Below, piece by piece: positions 1-12,460 of a DNA stretch of 64,000 bases. The stretch's first letter is position 1. Each line of letters starts with the position of its first letter. Under the pieces are notes generated by a model, which saw nothing but the letters and a program-made list of their open reading frames with translations, made no database searches and was not told the DNA's origin. The position numbers and the translations under genes were made by a program. The stretch comes from Climacium dendroides (taxonomy: Eukaryota; Streptophyta; Bryopsida; Hypnales; Climaciaceae): the NCBI GenBank assembly GCA_950106755.1, contig OX467084.1:38443213-38507212 (forward strand), in the 5' to 3' direction.

Positions 1-3000
1 TTAATCCATTAGATCTTGAAAAAATGATTTTTTATAATTGCTAGAATAATAAAAAGAAAATGCACTTTGAAACCACGAGCAAGACAAAGGTTTTTTCTGT
101 TTTTAAATACCATCTTTGAGAGTTTATATAATATTAGAAGATAAATTTTGATTCTTATTTTAAGATTCTTATTTTATTCTAGGTTGAAAATTGAATAATA
201 AATGTCCAAATTGAAAAGTCTATGACCTTATTCTAAAGTGGGTACTTATAAATAATAATAAAATTTTAAAAAGTAAAAAAGTAAAAAATAATAATAATAA
301 AATTAGATGGACACTAATAATGAGTGTTTAAAATTCAAAATCCTTCAAACAAATAGTAAGAAATAATACAAGTCTTCCTTATGATCTTCAACCAAGTTTT
401 TTGAATGATTATGGTTCTAAGTTCTTATAATTTTAAAATAGTAGTAAAGAATCCATGATAATTTATATAAATATACCTATAGTATTCAAAAAATTTAGAT
501 AAATAATGAAAACAACTAGTAAAAGTATTGTTTAATATTATGAAGTTGAGTATTTGAACATTTTCATTTTCAAAATAAACTACTACTTTTTCATACAATT
601 TAGAATAATGTGTCAAAATTGAAATCAAGCTTCACTTGTAAGTTTCACGTAATTTGAGAAATCAAAGTATAAATACAAAATGCATTTCTTTGAAACACTG
701 CTTCATGACTCTATAGAAAATAAAATAACATCTTGATCTATATATAAAGAAATTCTTTAATTACAACATATTCAGATTGTTGTAATTTGGTAATAATTTA
801 ATAAAACATTTCAGTGACTTTTTAAGCTATTGCATAATTTAGAAGTTTGTAAATGCATTAAAATATTTTGGTGTAACTCCATTTTGAGTGCACTACAATA
901 GGAAATTGCCCCTTTAATTTGTGATTTAGCTTCAATTATAAAACTAGCTAATGAATGACCAAATGCTAATCATAAAACTTTTGTTTCCTATCCTTAAACA
1001 ACTAGCAACAATGTCTTAAAGGTGAGAGTAAGTTGAGACACTATATATTTAGTTGGGTTAATTGTTCCCCCCCAAATAGGAAAGGGACAAAATATCCTAT
1101 ATATTATGTGTGACATAAGACAAAGGTAAAAATTTCACCTTCAATTGATGCAAGCATTTTCAAGTCTTCAATTCAATTTGAAACTCTAATTTCTTCATTT
1201 CATGAATTTCATGAATTTCATGTTTTCCCTTAATGTGAATTATTCTAAAAATGCAAATTAAGCTTTGAATATAATGAGTTTATATAACTCTTTCTATACA
1301 ATATTGTATAGAAATTTCAAGGGTCAGGATAGGATTTGTTGTGAAAAATGCAAAGGCAAGATTTTCTAAAGAAGATTCACCTCGCATTTATGAAATAAGT
1401 CAATTAATTGAAATATTTCTGTAGAGAATAAATCTTTCTACACAAATATCCAAAATCTAATTTTGGAATCATTTTTCAAAAAATTATATAATTTCAAAAA
1501 AAAAAATTTAATTTGTGGCCCCATGGCTTTAGTATATATATAGAAATATAGAGGAAATATTAGAGAAGTTAGTTTTAGAGAAGTTGTAGTGTACAAGGAA
1601 CCAAGGACCCAATATTCAATTGTAAACAATAGTAGTGTATGCACATGGAATCACTTCCAACCATCACAATTTCACAAACCATCATAAAACACAAGCTTAG
1701 AAAATGAGAATTGTTTTGCTATTTGATTTGAAAAAAGTTGATACTTAACCATAAAAGGACATTGAAGACCTATCATCAAGGGACTTTGTGAAAACTGATT
1801 CAATTTTTGGACCAATGGGTGATTGCAAGAAAGACCAATACTATTTTCTTGTTATAATGAGAGTGACTCTCTTATCATGTGCTATAACTTTTGAAGCATG
1901 AACTTGATCAACTTGAAATTTTTAATGGAGATGGACAACTTGATAGTATTCAGCACTCCTATTTTTCAAAAAAAATTCAAGAATCTTTTTATCTTTAAAT
2001 TTATATTTAGCTAATTTGTCACACATCAAGATTGAGGGGGTTTTAGTATTGGGGAATACCCAAAACTAATGATCTAGAGATAAAAATTTTGTAGTCTATT
2101 CCCACAATAGGAGTATATGTTCCTACCAAAGGAAATCTAAAAAAACATTATTTTATGGCCTCCATATTCATACAAAATTACAAATAGGACTTTGTTGTGC
2201 ACACACTTTTGAACATTGAAGATGGTTTAGACTTCCATTTTTGGTGAAATGTGATCAATATGAAGTCTTAATAAATGGCGAGTTTTTATTTATTTTTATT
2301 CATGATTTTCTAATTATTCTTAATTTATAACTAGTTGTACTTGTTTTCTATGACAAATTGTCTTTTTTTTGAAATAGTACTTTTTAATACTTCCAAGTAG
2401 TTAGCAATACTAGTGGTTATTGATTTCCCAAATCAATGGCTAAGATTGTTTTGTTTCGTAGTACTCAAAGTATTGAGCACAAAAACTATAATTTTGGAAA
2501 AATGCTCCCTAAATTGTTCGGTCTTTATTACAACCACCCCAATAGATGCATTATTAACTTTAAAAATAATCTTGAAAATCATAAAATGGTTACTTTGAGG
2601 ACTCATTGTCTTTTTACAAATAATGTGTTCAAATTCATCTTTCTAAAATTCTACTATCTAAAAGTGGCCAATCGATGACTTTCCAAGTGGTTGTAGAATT
2701 GAAGAATGCATGTATTGGTCTAAAAATCATTTTGCTCATCATTTTGGTAGAGGTAATTGGTGATAGGTCTCATCGTTTTAAAATTAAAACTTTCTTGCTT
2801 CATGGGCTCTCCTTTGACCAATTGTATTCCCCCCTTTACCAATGAATTGTATTTATTGGGTTGGTTCGAAAAAAGTATAGAATAATGTGTAGAGTGCCGC
2901 TTGACATTATATCCCAAGGTATTTTGGGGTCCCCTATTTTTCCATATGTTCTTAGATAAGGTAAGAGCCATTATTTGTGCCATAATTTAGAAGCCATTCT

Positions 3001-3529
3001 GTTTATACCATTAATCCCTAAGCATTACATATTGAATAGAGGAAGTTAGGGTTTAGAGGGGAGTTCTAAATGAAATGCTATAACTAGGCTTTTGTTACTA
3101 AAGTTGTCACCGTAGAAATTTTAAGCCAACTTCTTAACCAATGCAAATTTGTAATTTTTGAAAGAATCCACTGTGCAAGTACCAAGATTATAAAGTTTGA
3201 TAAACATGATCTTCCTAGTCCTACTTTGTATCTAGGAAACTTTGACTTTGACATTTAGGAGTTAAGTATCACTAGTAGATGGCCCAAAGAGAAACTTTAA
3301 GTTAACTTTAATTATGTAAATGTATGTCCCCTTTCTATTGTGGTTCCCAAATTAGAACACCTACATATTGCTTGTTCACCAAGGGTCTACTAAAAGCTTG
3401 TTGTAGTTGCAGTGTTGGAAAAGTTCAACTTCATACACTTTTGTAGTTGCAAGTTGCAACTAACTTAAAAGTTGATGTTTCCAATTTTCCTGTTTCATAA
3501 TAACCTTGGAATGAAGAATACAATGCTAA
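1..3529. other. AT-rich intergenic stretch, no supported gene
   Basis: Low-complexity AT-rich DNA with only short, stop-limited ORFs that show no protein-like composition. A purine tract followed by TATTGGGGAATACCC near 2030-2070 resembles the polypurine tract and LTR start of a retroelement, but no second LTR or coding domain was found. Confidence 0.6.
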
Positions 3530-3634
3530 TTGAGCATCGGGGGGGAGTACATATTGCATCTCTATAGAATGCAAATGTTTTGGAGGCTTTCAAGTCACTA
3601 TGCTATAGAAATGTATCACTTGATTTTCTCGAAG

Positions 3635-3739
3635 TTTGAAAGTAGAAGTCATCAGTTTGAAAGTAAAAGTCATCAGTTTGAAAGTAAAAATCATCAGTTT
3701 GAAAGTAAAAGTCATCAGTTTGAAAGTAAAAGTCTTGAA
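3635..3739. repeat. 21-bp minisatellite, 5 units
   Basis: Five head-to-tail 21-bp units start at 3635, 3656, 3677, 3698 and 3719. The consensus is tttgaaagtaaaagtcatcag, and the last unit diverges at its end. The unit length is a multiple of three, so one frame stays open across it (FESKSHQ repeats), but nothing else suggests that frame is coding. Confidence 0.9.
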
Positions 3740-4622
3740 TTTTCTTAGCTTCAATTTCCTATAATTGATATTTCTAACAGTTGATGTTCCATATATTATT
3801 TACAGTGTCGTCTGCTTTTTGAACCTTGGAATAAGGAGCTTGATTATATATATGTGGGCATCGGTGGAACAAGGTATGTGTTGCGTTTTTGTAGATTGCA
3901 AATGTTTTGGAGGCTTTCAGGTTTATTATATAAACATACGTATGTATCAATAGAGATTCTTGAATGATGAACCTATTTGTTTTGCGCAATGGTGGCTTTA
4001 ATTTCTATAGCCAATGGTTTTCCTCTCTGGACTAAAGTTCTTAATTTGTCCATTGGAGATGATTGTATGCATGCATCTTTGTATCCATCCTTCCTAATGA
4101 CAACTTCCTAGAATAGAGTGGTTAGTATGGATGCCAACATCTGAGGTTTGGTAGAAGGATCTTGGTCAAAGTAGTATTTTGTTGCCTTCACATTGATATG
4201 AATACTTTAGTTTGGACGGGATGAAATTGATGCAACCTAAAACAGTGGAAGAGCTAGTTGCTTCGTCATTTGAATGAGGACATGGTGTACTGCTCACTTG
4301 ACTTTGCAGAGTAGGCAGTTGGCTAGTTTGTTCAGTTGTTTTGATTTAAAGCCCTAGGTGTTGTTGAGGTACTTTGATGTGTTTTTCTTAGTATGCATTT
4401 GAATTCCACTCTTATTGTCTCAATCATTTGTAAAATCAAAACTAGAAATGAGCATGGAATCTTGGTTGCAGATTGTACAAAGTTTGAGAAAGTTGTCGCT
4501 TTCTAGCTTAGCGACAACGTGATCAATTTTCCGGGGATTCTCAAGCATATCGGAGGAGCTGCAATACAAGTGGACGGTGATAAGGAAGAGTTTCCAAGAG
4601 TAGGGTTACAAAGCTTATTCAC
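3740..4622. other. intergenic, probable promoter and 5' leader of the F-box gene
   Basis: No coding region is supported. The last 200 bases are less AT-rich and lead directly into the F-box start codon at 4623, as expected for a 5' leader. Confidence 0.4.
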
Positions 4623-5774
4623 ATGGCTATTTCACATGACATCGTTTCCGTGGATCCAAAGATGTTGAATCCTGTTCTTTGGAGAACTCTTCCAAAGGAT
4701 TTGCTGCTTCTTGTTTTCGCACGTCTGCCTTTGCCTGATATCGCTCGCTTGCGCTGTCTCTCTCGAGAGTGGAGGAAAGACATGGCTACTGCAAACTCGG
4801 AAATCAACCAAGCATGTCACGAAGTGAGTTCCGCCAGGGTCGCACTTCTTGCGAGGGGACATGGCGGCTTTGTTGTAACAATATACGATGTCAAAACACG
4901 CAAATGCCAATATGCCTATCGCCTCCATCTGCGAGGTCCCTGGAATGGTGATTACAACAAGACGATGCCCTTTGAATGGACCACAGTGGATTCTCGTGAT
5001 GGCGGATTGGTGTGCTTTATCTCAGTTTGGAAAGCCAATAAACGCAAGCGATTGTGCATTGTTGTGGTGAATCTCTTGACACGAGTTCAACATGAACTCC
5101 CACGTTCGCGCTATTTATACTTCACCTTGCCTCCAATGGTGCAAATCAAAGTGGATTCTCACACAAAATGTTATCAGGTGGTTGTGGTGGCAGACAACAC
5201 TGATTATGGTTTTACAACAGGAATATATGATTCTAGTACAAAGCAATGGACTGGATCAACCTCATCACCGTCATGCGATTCCATTCTCGGAACAATATAC
5301 AAGTGGTTCAACCTAAATGTTTGGTTTTATAGGTCATCAGATATACATCTAGGTGTATATGACTTCACTCAAGGAAAATTGGAGTTTGATACTGAAGACA
5401 ACCCTTCGACAAGCGAGTCCGTGATTGCCTCGGTGCTTGAGAAGGACCGTATATTCGTGTTGCAAGAACAAACACAAATGGATGCATTCCATCAAAGAAG
5501 GGCTCATCACGGTTGTTGTATTACAGAGCATCATTTTGAAAATCAAACACAGGCTTGGGTGCAAGTGAAATCATATGAATGTCTTTTTCTTAAGGAGCTT
5601 CCAATGGACGAACTTTATGCTCTATCTATTATTGCATGTGATGGTTTTCTAATGGTGCAACATAATTGGGAAAATAAGGATTGGCTTTTGGATTTATCCA
5701 CAAATGAATGGAGAAACCTTCCAGAAGCTTCCAAGAATGATATATGTTTTTTTTTTATGAGCAAGGTATTTTGA
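4623..5774 (+). CDS. F-box protein (SCF E3 ligase substrate receptor)
   Basis: Single-exon 383-residue protein. An F-box lies at about residues 19-60 (LPKDLLLLVFARLPLPDIARL followed by CLSREW), the segment that binds SKP1 in SCF ubiquitin ligases. The rest looks like the C-terminal beta-propeller or F-box-associated region of large plant F-box families, with hydrophobic strands and W/Y-rich blade edges (VVVVNLLTRVQHELP near 144-159, LLDLSTNEWRNLPE near 357-370). The substrate cannot be told. The start is the first ATG after a G-rich leader. The frame ends five codons after a run of ten T at 5747-5756. Shifting frame within that run opens about 40 further protein-like codons to a stop at 5876-5878, so the C-terminus may be truncated by a homopolymer indel or a sequence error. 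The F-box assignment is strong; the C-terminal domain type is inferred. Confidence 0.82.
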   Translation: MAISHDIVSVDPKMLNPVLWRTLPKDLLLLVFARLPLPDIARLRCLSREWRKDMATANSEINQACHEVSSARVALLARGHGGFVVTIYDVKTRKCQYAYRLHLRGPWNGDYNKTMPFEWTTVDSRDGGLVCFISVWKANKRKRLCIVVVNLLTRVQHELPRSRYLYFTLPPMVQIKVDSHTKCYQVVVVADNTDYGFTTGIYDSSTKQWTGSTSSPSCDSILGTIYKWFNLNVWFYRSSDIHLGVYDFTQGKLEFDTEDNPSTSESVIASVLEKDRIFVLQEQTQMDAFHQRRAHHGCCITEHHFENQTQAWVQVKSYECLFLKELPMDELYALSIIACDGFLMVQHNWENKDWLLDLSTNEWRNLPEASKNDICFFFMSKVF

Positions 5775-5778
5775 AATG

Positions 5779-6640
5779 TTGTTCCATAGTTCAACTTCGG
5801 GAAATGCTACTATATAAGTGTAGAGTGTGGAATTTAGATTTGGTGAGCCTAAAGCTTGTTGAAGAGATTATTCTTTAAATGTTATATGTACTTATAATAT
5901 GGGTGTCTATAACCACTAAAGGTGGTCTACACTCCATACTCTTGCTCTATAATCATTTATCGGAACATTGATCCTCCATCCCCAAGCTAGTCAACTTCAT
6001 TTTATTAGAAGAAAAGCAGCAAAGTATCTCCAAGTATAGATTGTGCATGATTGTTTTGTTGCAATTGATGACATCCAATCATGTTTTGCATATGAATTAT
6101 TGAGTTTGTGTGCATAAAAGTAGTAGAATTTCATGAAATTTCAAGAATGCTAAGCCCTAAACCAATAGTAGTCACTCCTAGGCCTTTGTGTTGTGATTGT
6201 GTACATTAAACATTATCAATTATAACATTAGAGAAAATTTCAACCATTTGGATAGCCATTTGATTGCATGCACATGTGCACATAGAGAATGAATCAACCC
6301 AAATCTAATCAGAAAGAACCTTGTTTGCTTGTATCAGAATGGTACCAAGAATGGTACTTTAAAAAGTATTTATTATATTTATTTTAAAACATTTTTTATT
6401 CTAGTGTATTCACACATTAAATACAAGTGGGCCCTATGGAGGGCCATTTGACTTTTGGCCTCCACAAGGCCCAAGTTTTTTCTAATGTGAATGTCAAGGA
6501 AAATGCATTGGTAAGGACCTAATTGTCTTTAATTACCAGTAATAGCACATCTCTTTCAATGCACTTGGTTACCCTATATTAGTATTCATTCATACTACTA
6601 AAATCATAAGTCCCTCTGTAATATCTCAAATGCTACCATT
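5779..6640. other. intergenic, 3' flank of the F-box gene
   Basis: The first 100 bases can be read as a frame-shifted extension of the F-box protein. The remainder is AT-rich with no coding signal. Confidence 0.4.
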
Positions 6641-7385
6641 AATACTAGGGGCTCGTGCTTGCTATGCTATACATTCATTGTATCACATATTAGTAAAAAT
6701 TTGATATATTTGAATAGAATGCATGATAATGATTTTGATAAGTCTTTAAAATAATTATTTTAATTATTTTATGAAAATATTTTCAATCATGCATACATAG
6801 AAATCATATTTTCACACAATGTGATATTAATGAAATAGAGTAGCAGTTCATAATCACCTCTGTAATATCACTTTTTACAAAGGATGATATTATAGAAATA
6901 ATATAGTATTATAGTCATTGCAATTGAGGTGATATTAAAGAGGATCAATATGGTGATATTATAAAGGTAGCAATTCCATTGCTTTTCTTGGCTTTCTACT
7001 TCTTTTGCATTTCTATGAATTTGTGCTTTTGTGAGCTTTGAATTAAATTGTTCACGAAGCTTTTGAAATTTACAGATTCTTCCTTTAAATTCTTCTATTT
7101 GGGTTGCCATTGTTTGTCACAATTGAGTCAAATTTCTAATGCATTCTAATGTGTGTATCTTTACCATATTCATCATTGCATGTATTTCATTCATCATTCA
7201 TTAAATTTCTATTGTTTATTTCAGTATACGCTTATTTATTAAAAAAATTATATGAACATTTTAATAATTTTTATCTAAATATTTATTGAAATTCTCGCTC
7301 TGCATTCTATCTAATACATAAAAATTCTAATGAAATTCTAATGATGAATGGGTAGCATAGCAAGCGCCAACCGCTAGTTTAATCC
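6641..7385. mobile_element. foldback/TIR transposon, about 745 bp, non-autonomous
   Basis: The two ends are inverted copies. The left end holds CTAGGGGCTCGTGCTTGC then TATGCTATACATTCAT; the reverse complement of the right end holds CTAGCGGTTGGCGCTTGC then TATGCTACCCATTCAT. Looser inverted similarity continues about 150 bp inward on both sides. Flanking TTAAT-like bases may be a degenerate target duplication. No transposase is present. The interior carries a short coiled-coil-like ORF on the minus strand. Confidence 0.65.
6868..7110 (-). pseudogene. short coiled-coil-like ORF inside the foldback element
   Basis: The first 46 or so residues (MATQIEEFKGRICKFQKLRE onward) are charged and heptad-like, rich in K, E and Q, unlike random AT-rich translation. 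The frame then runs into poor-complexity sequence. It may be an exon captured by the surrounding element or part of its own degenerate protein. I do not recognise the family. Confidence 0.3.
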
Positions 7386-7884
7386 TAAAATCCCTCTTGC
7401 ATTCGAAGTCAAAAAATGCTAAAATACAAAAATACAAAATTCAATTTTCTCTCAATTTGTAAGGCCTATGTAATCAAATTAGGAAGTGATTTTCCTTTGT
7501 ATACTCCAAAAAGATGCAGTCTTATCACCAAGGTAGTGAAACAATGAAACATTATCAGGATCCTTGGAAATAGATACATTCTTCAGTTCTATAATTGGAC
7601 TTCAAATCAATCACCATTAGAAGCATCAGATTTCAGACTGCCAGACATGGGAAATTCAAGCACTCCATGCTCAGACAACAAGCACTGCCGAGTGGGCAGG
7701 GCTTGGAAAACTCGGACTTTCAAGCGCTCTGAAAATTGCTTTCAGGTGGCCAACTGAAATCTGGAACAGGTAAATCCAGAACCCATATTGATATGAGGTG
7801 CAACTGGGCTCCAGATTTCAGGCAGGCAACTTAAAACTGACCCCTCTACATCAAAAGTCAGCCTTCAGCGTGCCCGAAATTTCA

Positions 7885-9060
7885 AGAAATTCCACCATGT
7901 TGAAGAACAAAGACTCAATAATTGATGTTCAGAAACAGACTTGGGTGTCGTTCGTTGCAACAGAACAACCATGCGCAGCCGATGCTGAATTGGTGGATGC
8001 AAGCGATGATTTCAACCTACTATAAAACACAATCAATCGGATGTACCATTTATTGTCGCAGAAATATTGACATTTAACATTTTGTTGGCGCAGAATTATT
8101 GAAAGGATGTTCACTGATGGAAAGTCTCCGTTCACCATGATACAAGGAAGAGGTTCCATTCAACACACAGGGAACCTTGGAACCATTCCCTACAACAATC
8201 TAGAAACTTGCACCATGTACATTTATTTGAAGGTAAGCTGAAAATCAATTGCGAAAAACGAAATGTCAACTGAAGAATTCTTTCGACGCTTAACACAGAG
8301 CAAAGCTAACTTGTATGCCTCTAATTTACAGCATGGTTCAAGGAATCTCAACCTCACTTAAGCTTGATCAGGGTCATAGACTTACAGATTTTGACAGATT
8401 TTTTCATGGGCATGGATTTCAGACTTACATCAAAGGGCAATGGTGTCGTGCATGTGCACCACCTCTTCACACCACGGTGCCCCGACTCTCAACTTCCGGT
8501 CCTGGGTCTCTCTATACAAGCTGCTACTCATACACGGCACTCCGAACGGGACAAATTCTCCCTCATTCCACCCGTGAAGTTCGTCCAATATAGGACTGTC
8601 CACCAGGCACCACCCCTCCACTCAACAATTGGCTCATGGCACGCCAGGAAAGCCCACTAACGACCAGCAAAACCTAATCGATGGAACAAGGAGGAGAACC
8701 AAATCAGCTGCCAACGCAAGCAAAGCATGCACCACATAAAGACAACGATACATGATCACCACCATACCGAACAAAAACACCGAGTAGAAGAGGAATGTGA
8801 CCCATAACTCGAGCACCCCAAATCCTGGTCCACCGACGATGTTCCGTCGATCTTCAAGTTCTTCCCTACCGACAATTGCTGGCAGAAATAAGAAGCTACA
8901 ATGGCTCCTGCTCGAACTAAAACCGGTATGGATGAATTGAAGAGTGTGCTTCGAATTGAAAGGCCTTGAAGTAGAATCAGATCGAAAGGGCTTGCTACAA
9001 TTGCTACTCTTGATCGCAGATACACGAGGAGAGCATTGTCACTTCAGCGATCTGGCAAGC
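7885..9060. repeat. segmental duplication, copy 1
   Basis: This segment aligns in the same orientation with 10355-11620. Shared landmarks in order are the AATTCCACCATGTTGAAGAA block, CATGGTTCAAGGAATCTCAA, TACACGGCACTCCGAACGG and CAACAATTGGCTCATGGCAC. Identity judged by eye is roughly 75-85% with indels. The first 450 bp also match 26490-26730 inside the aminoacylase gene, so at least part of it is a dispersed repeat. Confidence 0.75.
8634..9025 (-). pseudogene. membrane-protein-like gene fragment, copy 1
   Basis: In one minus-strand frame (8634-8816) a hydrophobic stretch resembles transmembrane helices (LELWVTFLFYSVFLFGMVV, then LLALAADLVLLLV), ending SIRFCWSLVGF. A second frame (8756-9025) holds LILLQGLSIRSTLF and PVLVRAGAIVAS. 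Both have counterparts in the second copy near 11 kb, but the frames are not continuous. I do not recognise the family. This is either a decayed gene or an unresolved multi-exon gene. Confidence 0.3.
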
Positions 9061-10354
9061 TTTCACATCCAAAATTGACAAGGCATTTTTAAATTTTTTT
9101 ATGAAACCAAATTGACAAAGCATTTCATAACTATAACAAATAAGTAAGTATGCCACAGTCAAAATTTAAATATGAATCATTTAAGCTAAAAGTAATTTGA
9201 TTCAATTTCTTAATTTAAGAAATCCATAACTTTCACACCATAGGTTTGAATGCCACGAAATTGGCAGAAACAGTAAGTTTTTTTGCATAAAAAAGTGCAA
9301 GGGCTTTGCCTTGTGGTGTTTGAATATGCCATGGAAAAGCTATGGATTTTCCAAAAGAAAAGATGATTTAATTCAATTTTTGAATTCACAAAACTTTGAA
9401 ACTCCATAACTTTCATGTCATATGTCCAAACAAAGGCCATGCACCCCTCTTTGCCAAAAGATTTCAATTGTACCAAAAAACGTTGTTGATCGCTTCATGG
9501 TTTCTTAAATCTTTGCATATCAAACAAAACAAACTACCTAACTTAAGGTAATGAGGTATAGCCTAGTGTGCCCTATGTTGTTGCTACAACTATTGTTACA
9601 CCCAAAATAAAAGTAAAAATGATTTTTTAATTTTATGATTCACTACAACTTTGAAATTCAATAGTTTTTAGACATTAGTGTAAGAGGCTGTGTTCTTGGT
9701 ATGAATAGAAATTTTTATGCAAAAAGGAGTTCAAGGGCTCTGTTGTGGCATTTGGAGATGTCCATAACTTTCACATTATATGCCGAAATGCCATGACACT
9801 GTGGTACAAATTGAAAGGTTTTGGTTCAAAGAAGTGCAAAAGGATTTGTTTTGTGGTGTTTCACCATGGGACATGAATGCTATGATTTTTTTCAAAAGAA
9901 AAGATAATTGAATTCGACTTTTTGAATTCACAAAAACTTTGAAATTTCATAACTTTCACACCGTGGATTCAAACGCAACAAAACAAAGTCCATGCACCCC
10001 TCTGTGCAAAGGGCTTTCCAACGGGACCAAGAATGTCACCAAGGGACTCACAATTTCCTATGTCAAACAAAACAAACAACCTAACCTATTGGTATAGGTA
10101 TTTGGCAAAAGCCTCCACCATCTTGGCCCTACCTTTTAACCTTGAAAGAATGGAGTTAAGAACTATGTGAACAACCTCAATATCTTTTGCATTGTATGCA
10201 ATTTTTTCCCACCAAGTATAAGTGAGAATTATTATATTTGTTTTTATAGAGGGATGAATTCATCATTTATCCCTAAATGTCTTGAAATAAATCCAAAGTT
10301 TCCAAGATTTATTTCAGGACATCCTATAAATTCATAATTTATTTCATGAAATTC
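9061..10354. repeat. degenerate duplicated repeat of about 270 bp
   Basis: Two related blocks, about 9223-9490 and 9767-10041, each contain CCATAACTTTCACA, a TTGTGGTGTTT block, AAAAGAAAAGAT, TTGAATTCACAAAACTTTGA and CATGCACCCCTCT in the same order. No coding capacity. They look like diverged internal repeats of a larger dead element lying between the two copies of the segmental duplication. Confidence 0.6.
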
Positions 10355-11620
10355 TACCATGTTGAAGAATAAAAACTCAATAATTCATGTCCGAAATCAA
10401 ACTTGGGGTGTCGTTAGTTGCAACAGAACAATCATGTGCAGCTAATGCTGATGCAAACAAGCCTTCCTAAATTGGTGTATGCAAGCGACGATTCAATCAT
10501 CTTCTTATAAATCTAAATCATTCATAAATAACAACAAAATGGCACATAATAATGAGTGAAAGGATGTTCACTAATGTAACTTAGTTTCCATTCAAGAAGG
10601 AGGAGGTTCCATTCAACACACACAGGGAACCTTTCCCTACAACCACCTAGAAACTTGCACATTCCTTAGAAAGTAAGGTGAAAATCAATTGCCAAATCCG
10701 AAATGTCAACTGATAACCTGTGTGGCTAATGGAGCCTCTAATGTAAGGCATGGTTCAAGGATTCTCAACCTTACTTGGGCAGGGTCCTAGGCTTACTAAT
10801 TTCGACAAATTTTCTCATAGGCATGGATTTTCTCACCGTGCCCAGGTTTCCAACTTCTGGGCCTTGGTCTCTTCATACAAGCTGCCACTCATACACGGCA
10901 CTCCGAACGGAACTAATTCGCAATTCTTCCACATTTCATACTTCAAGTCATTCCAAAATTCGACTATCAAGCTGCCACCACCCCTCCACTCAACAATTGG
11001 CTCATGGCACGCTAGGAAGCCTACTAACGACCAACAAAACCTAATCGATTGAACAAGGAGGAGGACCAAATCAGCTGCCACTGAAATAAAAATTAAAAAA
11101 AAGTGTTTAAGAAAACATTCATACCCCAAAAATCCAAACAAAAACACCAAGAAGAAGAAGAAAGCGGCCAACAAGTTGAGCACCCAATATACTGGTCCAC
11201 CGACGATGAGCATCACATGGAGCGCTTGGAACTTGGAAGCCATGAACTCGAGAGAAGGCCAAAGCGAAGACGTTGGTACAAGCCGGGATTGAGCGGGGTA
11301 GGAGCGTTCACATAGACAAGAATCTCACACTCCTCGGCATACTGCTTGTGGCAACAATTCATGGCCATTGACATGCTATCCGGCAGGAAATCCAAATCCG
11401 GTTTGACTGCTAGTCTGACTTTGTCTACTTCCCTAACGACAATTTTTCTCAGAAATGAGGAAAACCTAGAGTGGCTCCTACTCTAACTAAAACCGGCATG
11501 CGTAATGAATTGAAAAGTGCGCTTCGAATTGAAAAGCCTTGAAGTGGAAGCAGATCACAAGCGCTTGCTACATTTGCTACGACCTGGTTCGAAGATACAG
11601 GGAGAGGATTGTGAAAGCAG
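10355..11620. repeat. segmental duplication, copy 2
   Basis: Same-orientation partner of 7885-9060. Compared with copy 1 it carries an extra insert around 11220-11440. Confidence 0.75.
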
Positions 11621-11697
11621 GTGATACTCACCAAGGTGAAGAGGAGAGGGAAGAAGTCTAGAAGGAAGGTGAAGCCCTTGGATGCCACTTCCTTCAA
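10833..11697 (-). pseudogene. membrane-protein-like gene fragment, copy 2
   Basis: The hydrophobic stretch is VYWVLNLLAAFFFFLVFLFG followed by AADLVLLLVQSIRFCWSLVGF, matching copy 1. A short frame between 11213 and about 11440 (KPDLDFLPDSMSMAMNCCHK onward) is protein-like but absent from copy 1. A third frame, 11449-11697, contains LLPLQGFSIRSALFNSL. The pieces lie in different frames, and I could not join them with convincing splice sites. Confidence 0.3.
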
Positions 11698-12460
11698 ATG
11701 ACCGACTAGCTATACTATAGACTATCTATTCTGAGCGCTGAAAATGTTCATTTTTAGTTGGACCTGTGACCAAGAATCAAATCAACCATTTGCACTAGAA
11801 TCAATCAACAATCAGTTGTGGAAGAAGCAATCACGGTCTCTTGGAACCAAGGCATGCAATTGATGTGGCCATGTGAGGATTACTTGAACATGACCTGTTT
11901 ACCAAAACCTGAGCTAGGACCCAACCAGGTTTCAGAATGGCTCGAGTGCAACAATTGAATTGTTGTTCTTGTTTACTTTTTGTTCTCTCTTTGGCAAGAT
12001 TTCAGCAATGCCCTTGGGGCTTTTTTTTTCTACCAAAACAACAAGTTGCAGAGCTTCTGCTGGGGCTCTCTCAATGAACTCGGATTCCGTTCGCTCTTCT
12101 TCATCTTCTCGTCCTGGATGCTTTTCTTCCCATGAAAGGCCGTTTGACTAGCTTGGGATTTGAGGTGAACTAGGATAGCTGTCCATCGGAGCAAGCCAAC
12201 AATCTAAGATAAATGCAAGCGCTCTTGTCCATGTGAAGAAGAGTGGTTAGCACTTAGTAGAGACCTGCGAGAAGGAGCATGCTCATGCAATAGACATGAG
12301 TCGCGGGGGAAAAGAAAGTCTTGTGGATCATAACTGAAGACTTCGGAGCAGGGCAACCTTGAAGAGCGTCAAAGCGGGGGGCCAACCAAAACGGAATGCC
12401 ACCTAGCCTTGGCCATGATTAGATAGGCTTTCACCTACAACCAACATTGAGCACATGGTT
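11698..12460 (-). other. GC-richer stretch with a possible gene remnant
   Basis: A minus-strand frame of about 68 codons between roughly 11945 and 12160 (WEEKHPGREDEEERTESEF onward) is rich in charged residues and unlike the surrounding AT-rich DNA, but it has no start codon or partner exon. Treat as a remnant at best. Confidence 0.2.

Noticed and set aside
2028..2075. LTR-like purine tract and TATTGGGGAATACCC
   Set aside because: No second LTR, primer-binding site or coding domain nearby; too short to call an element.
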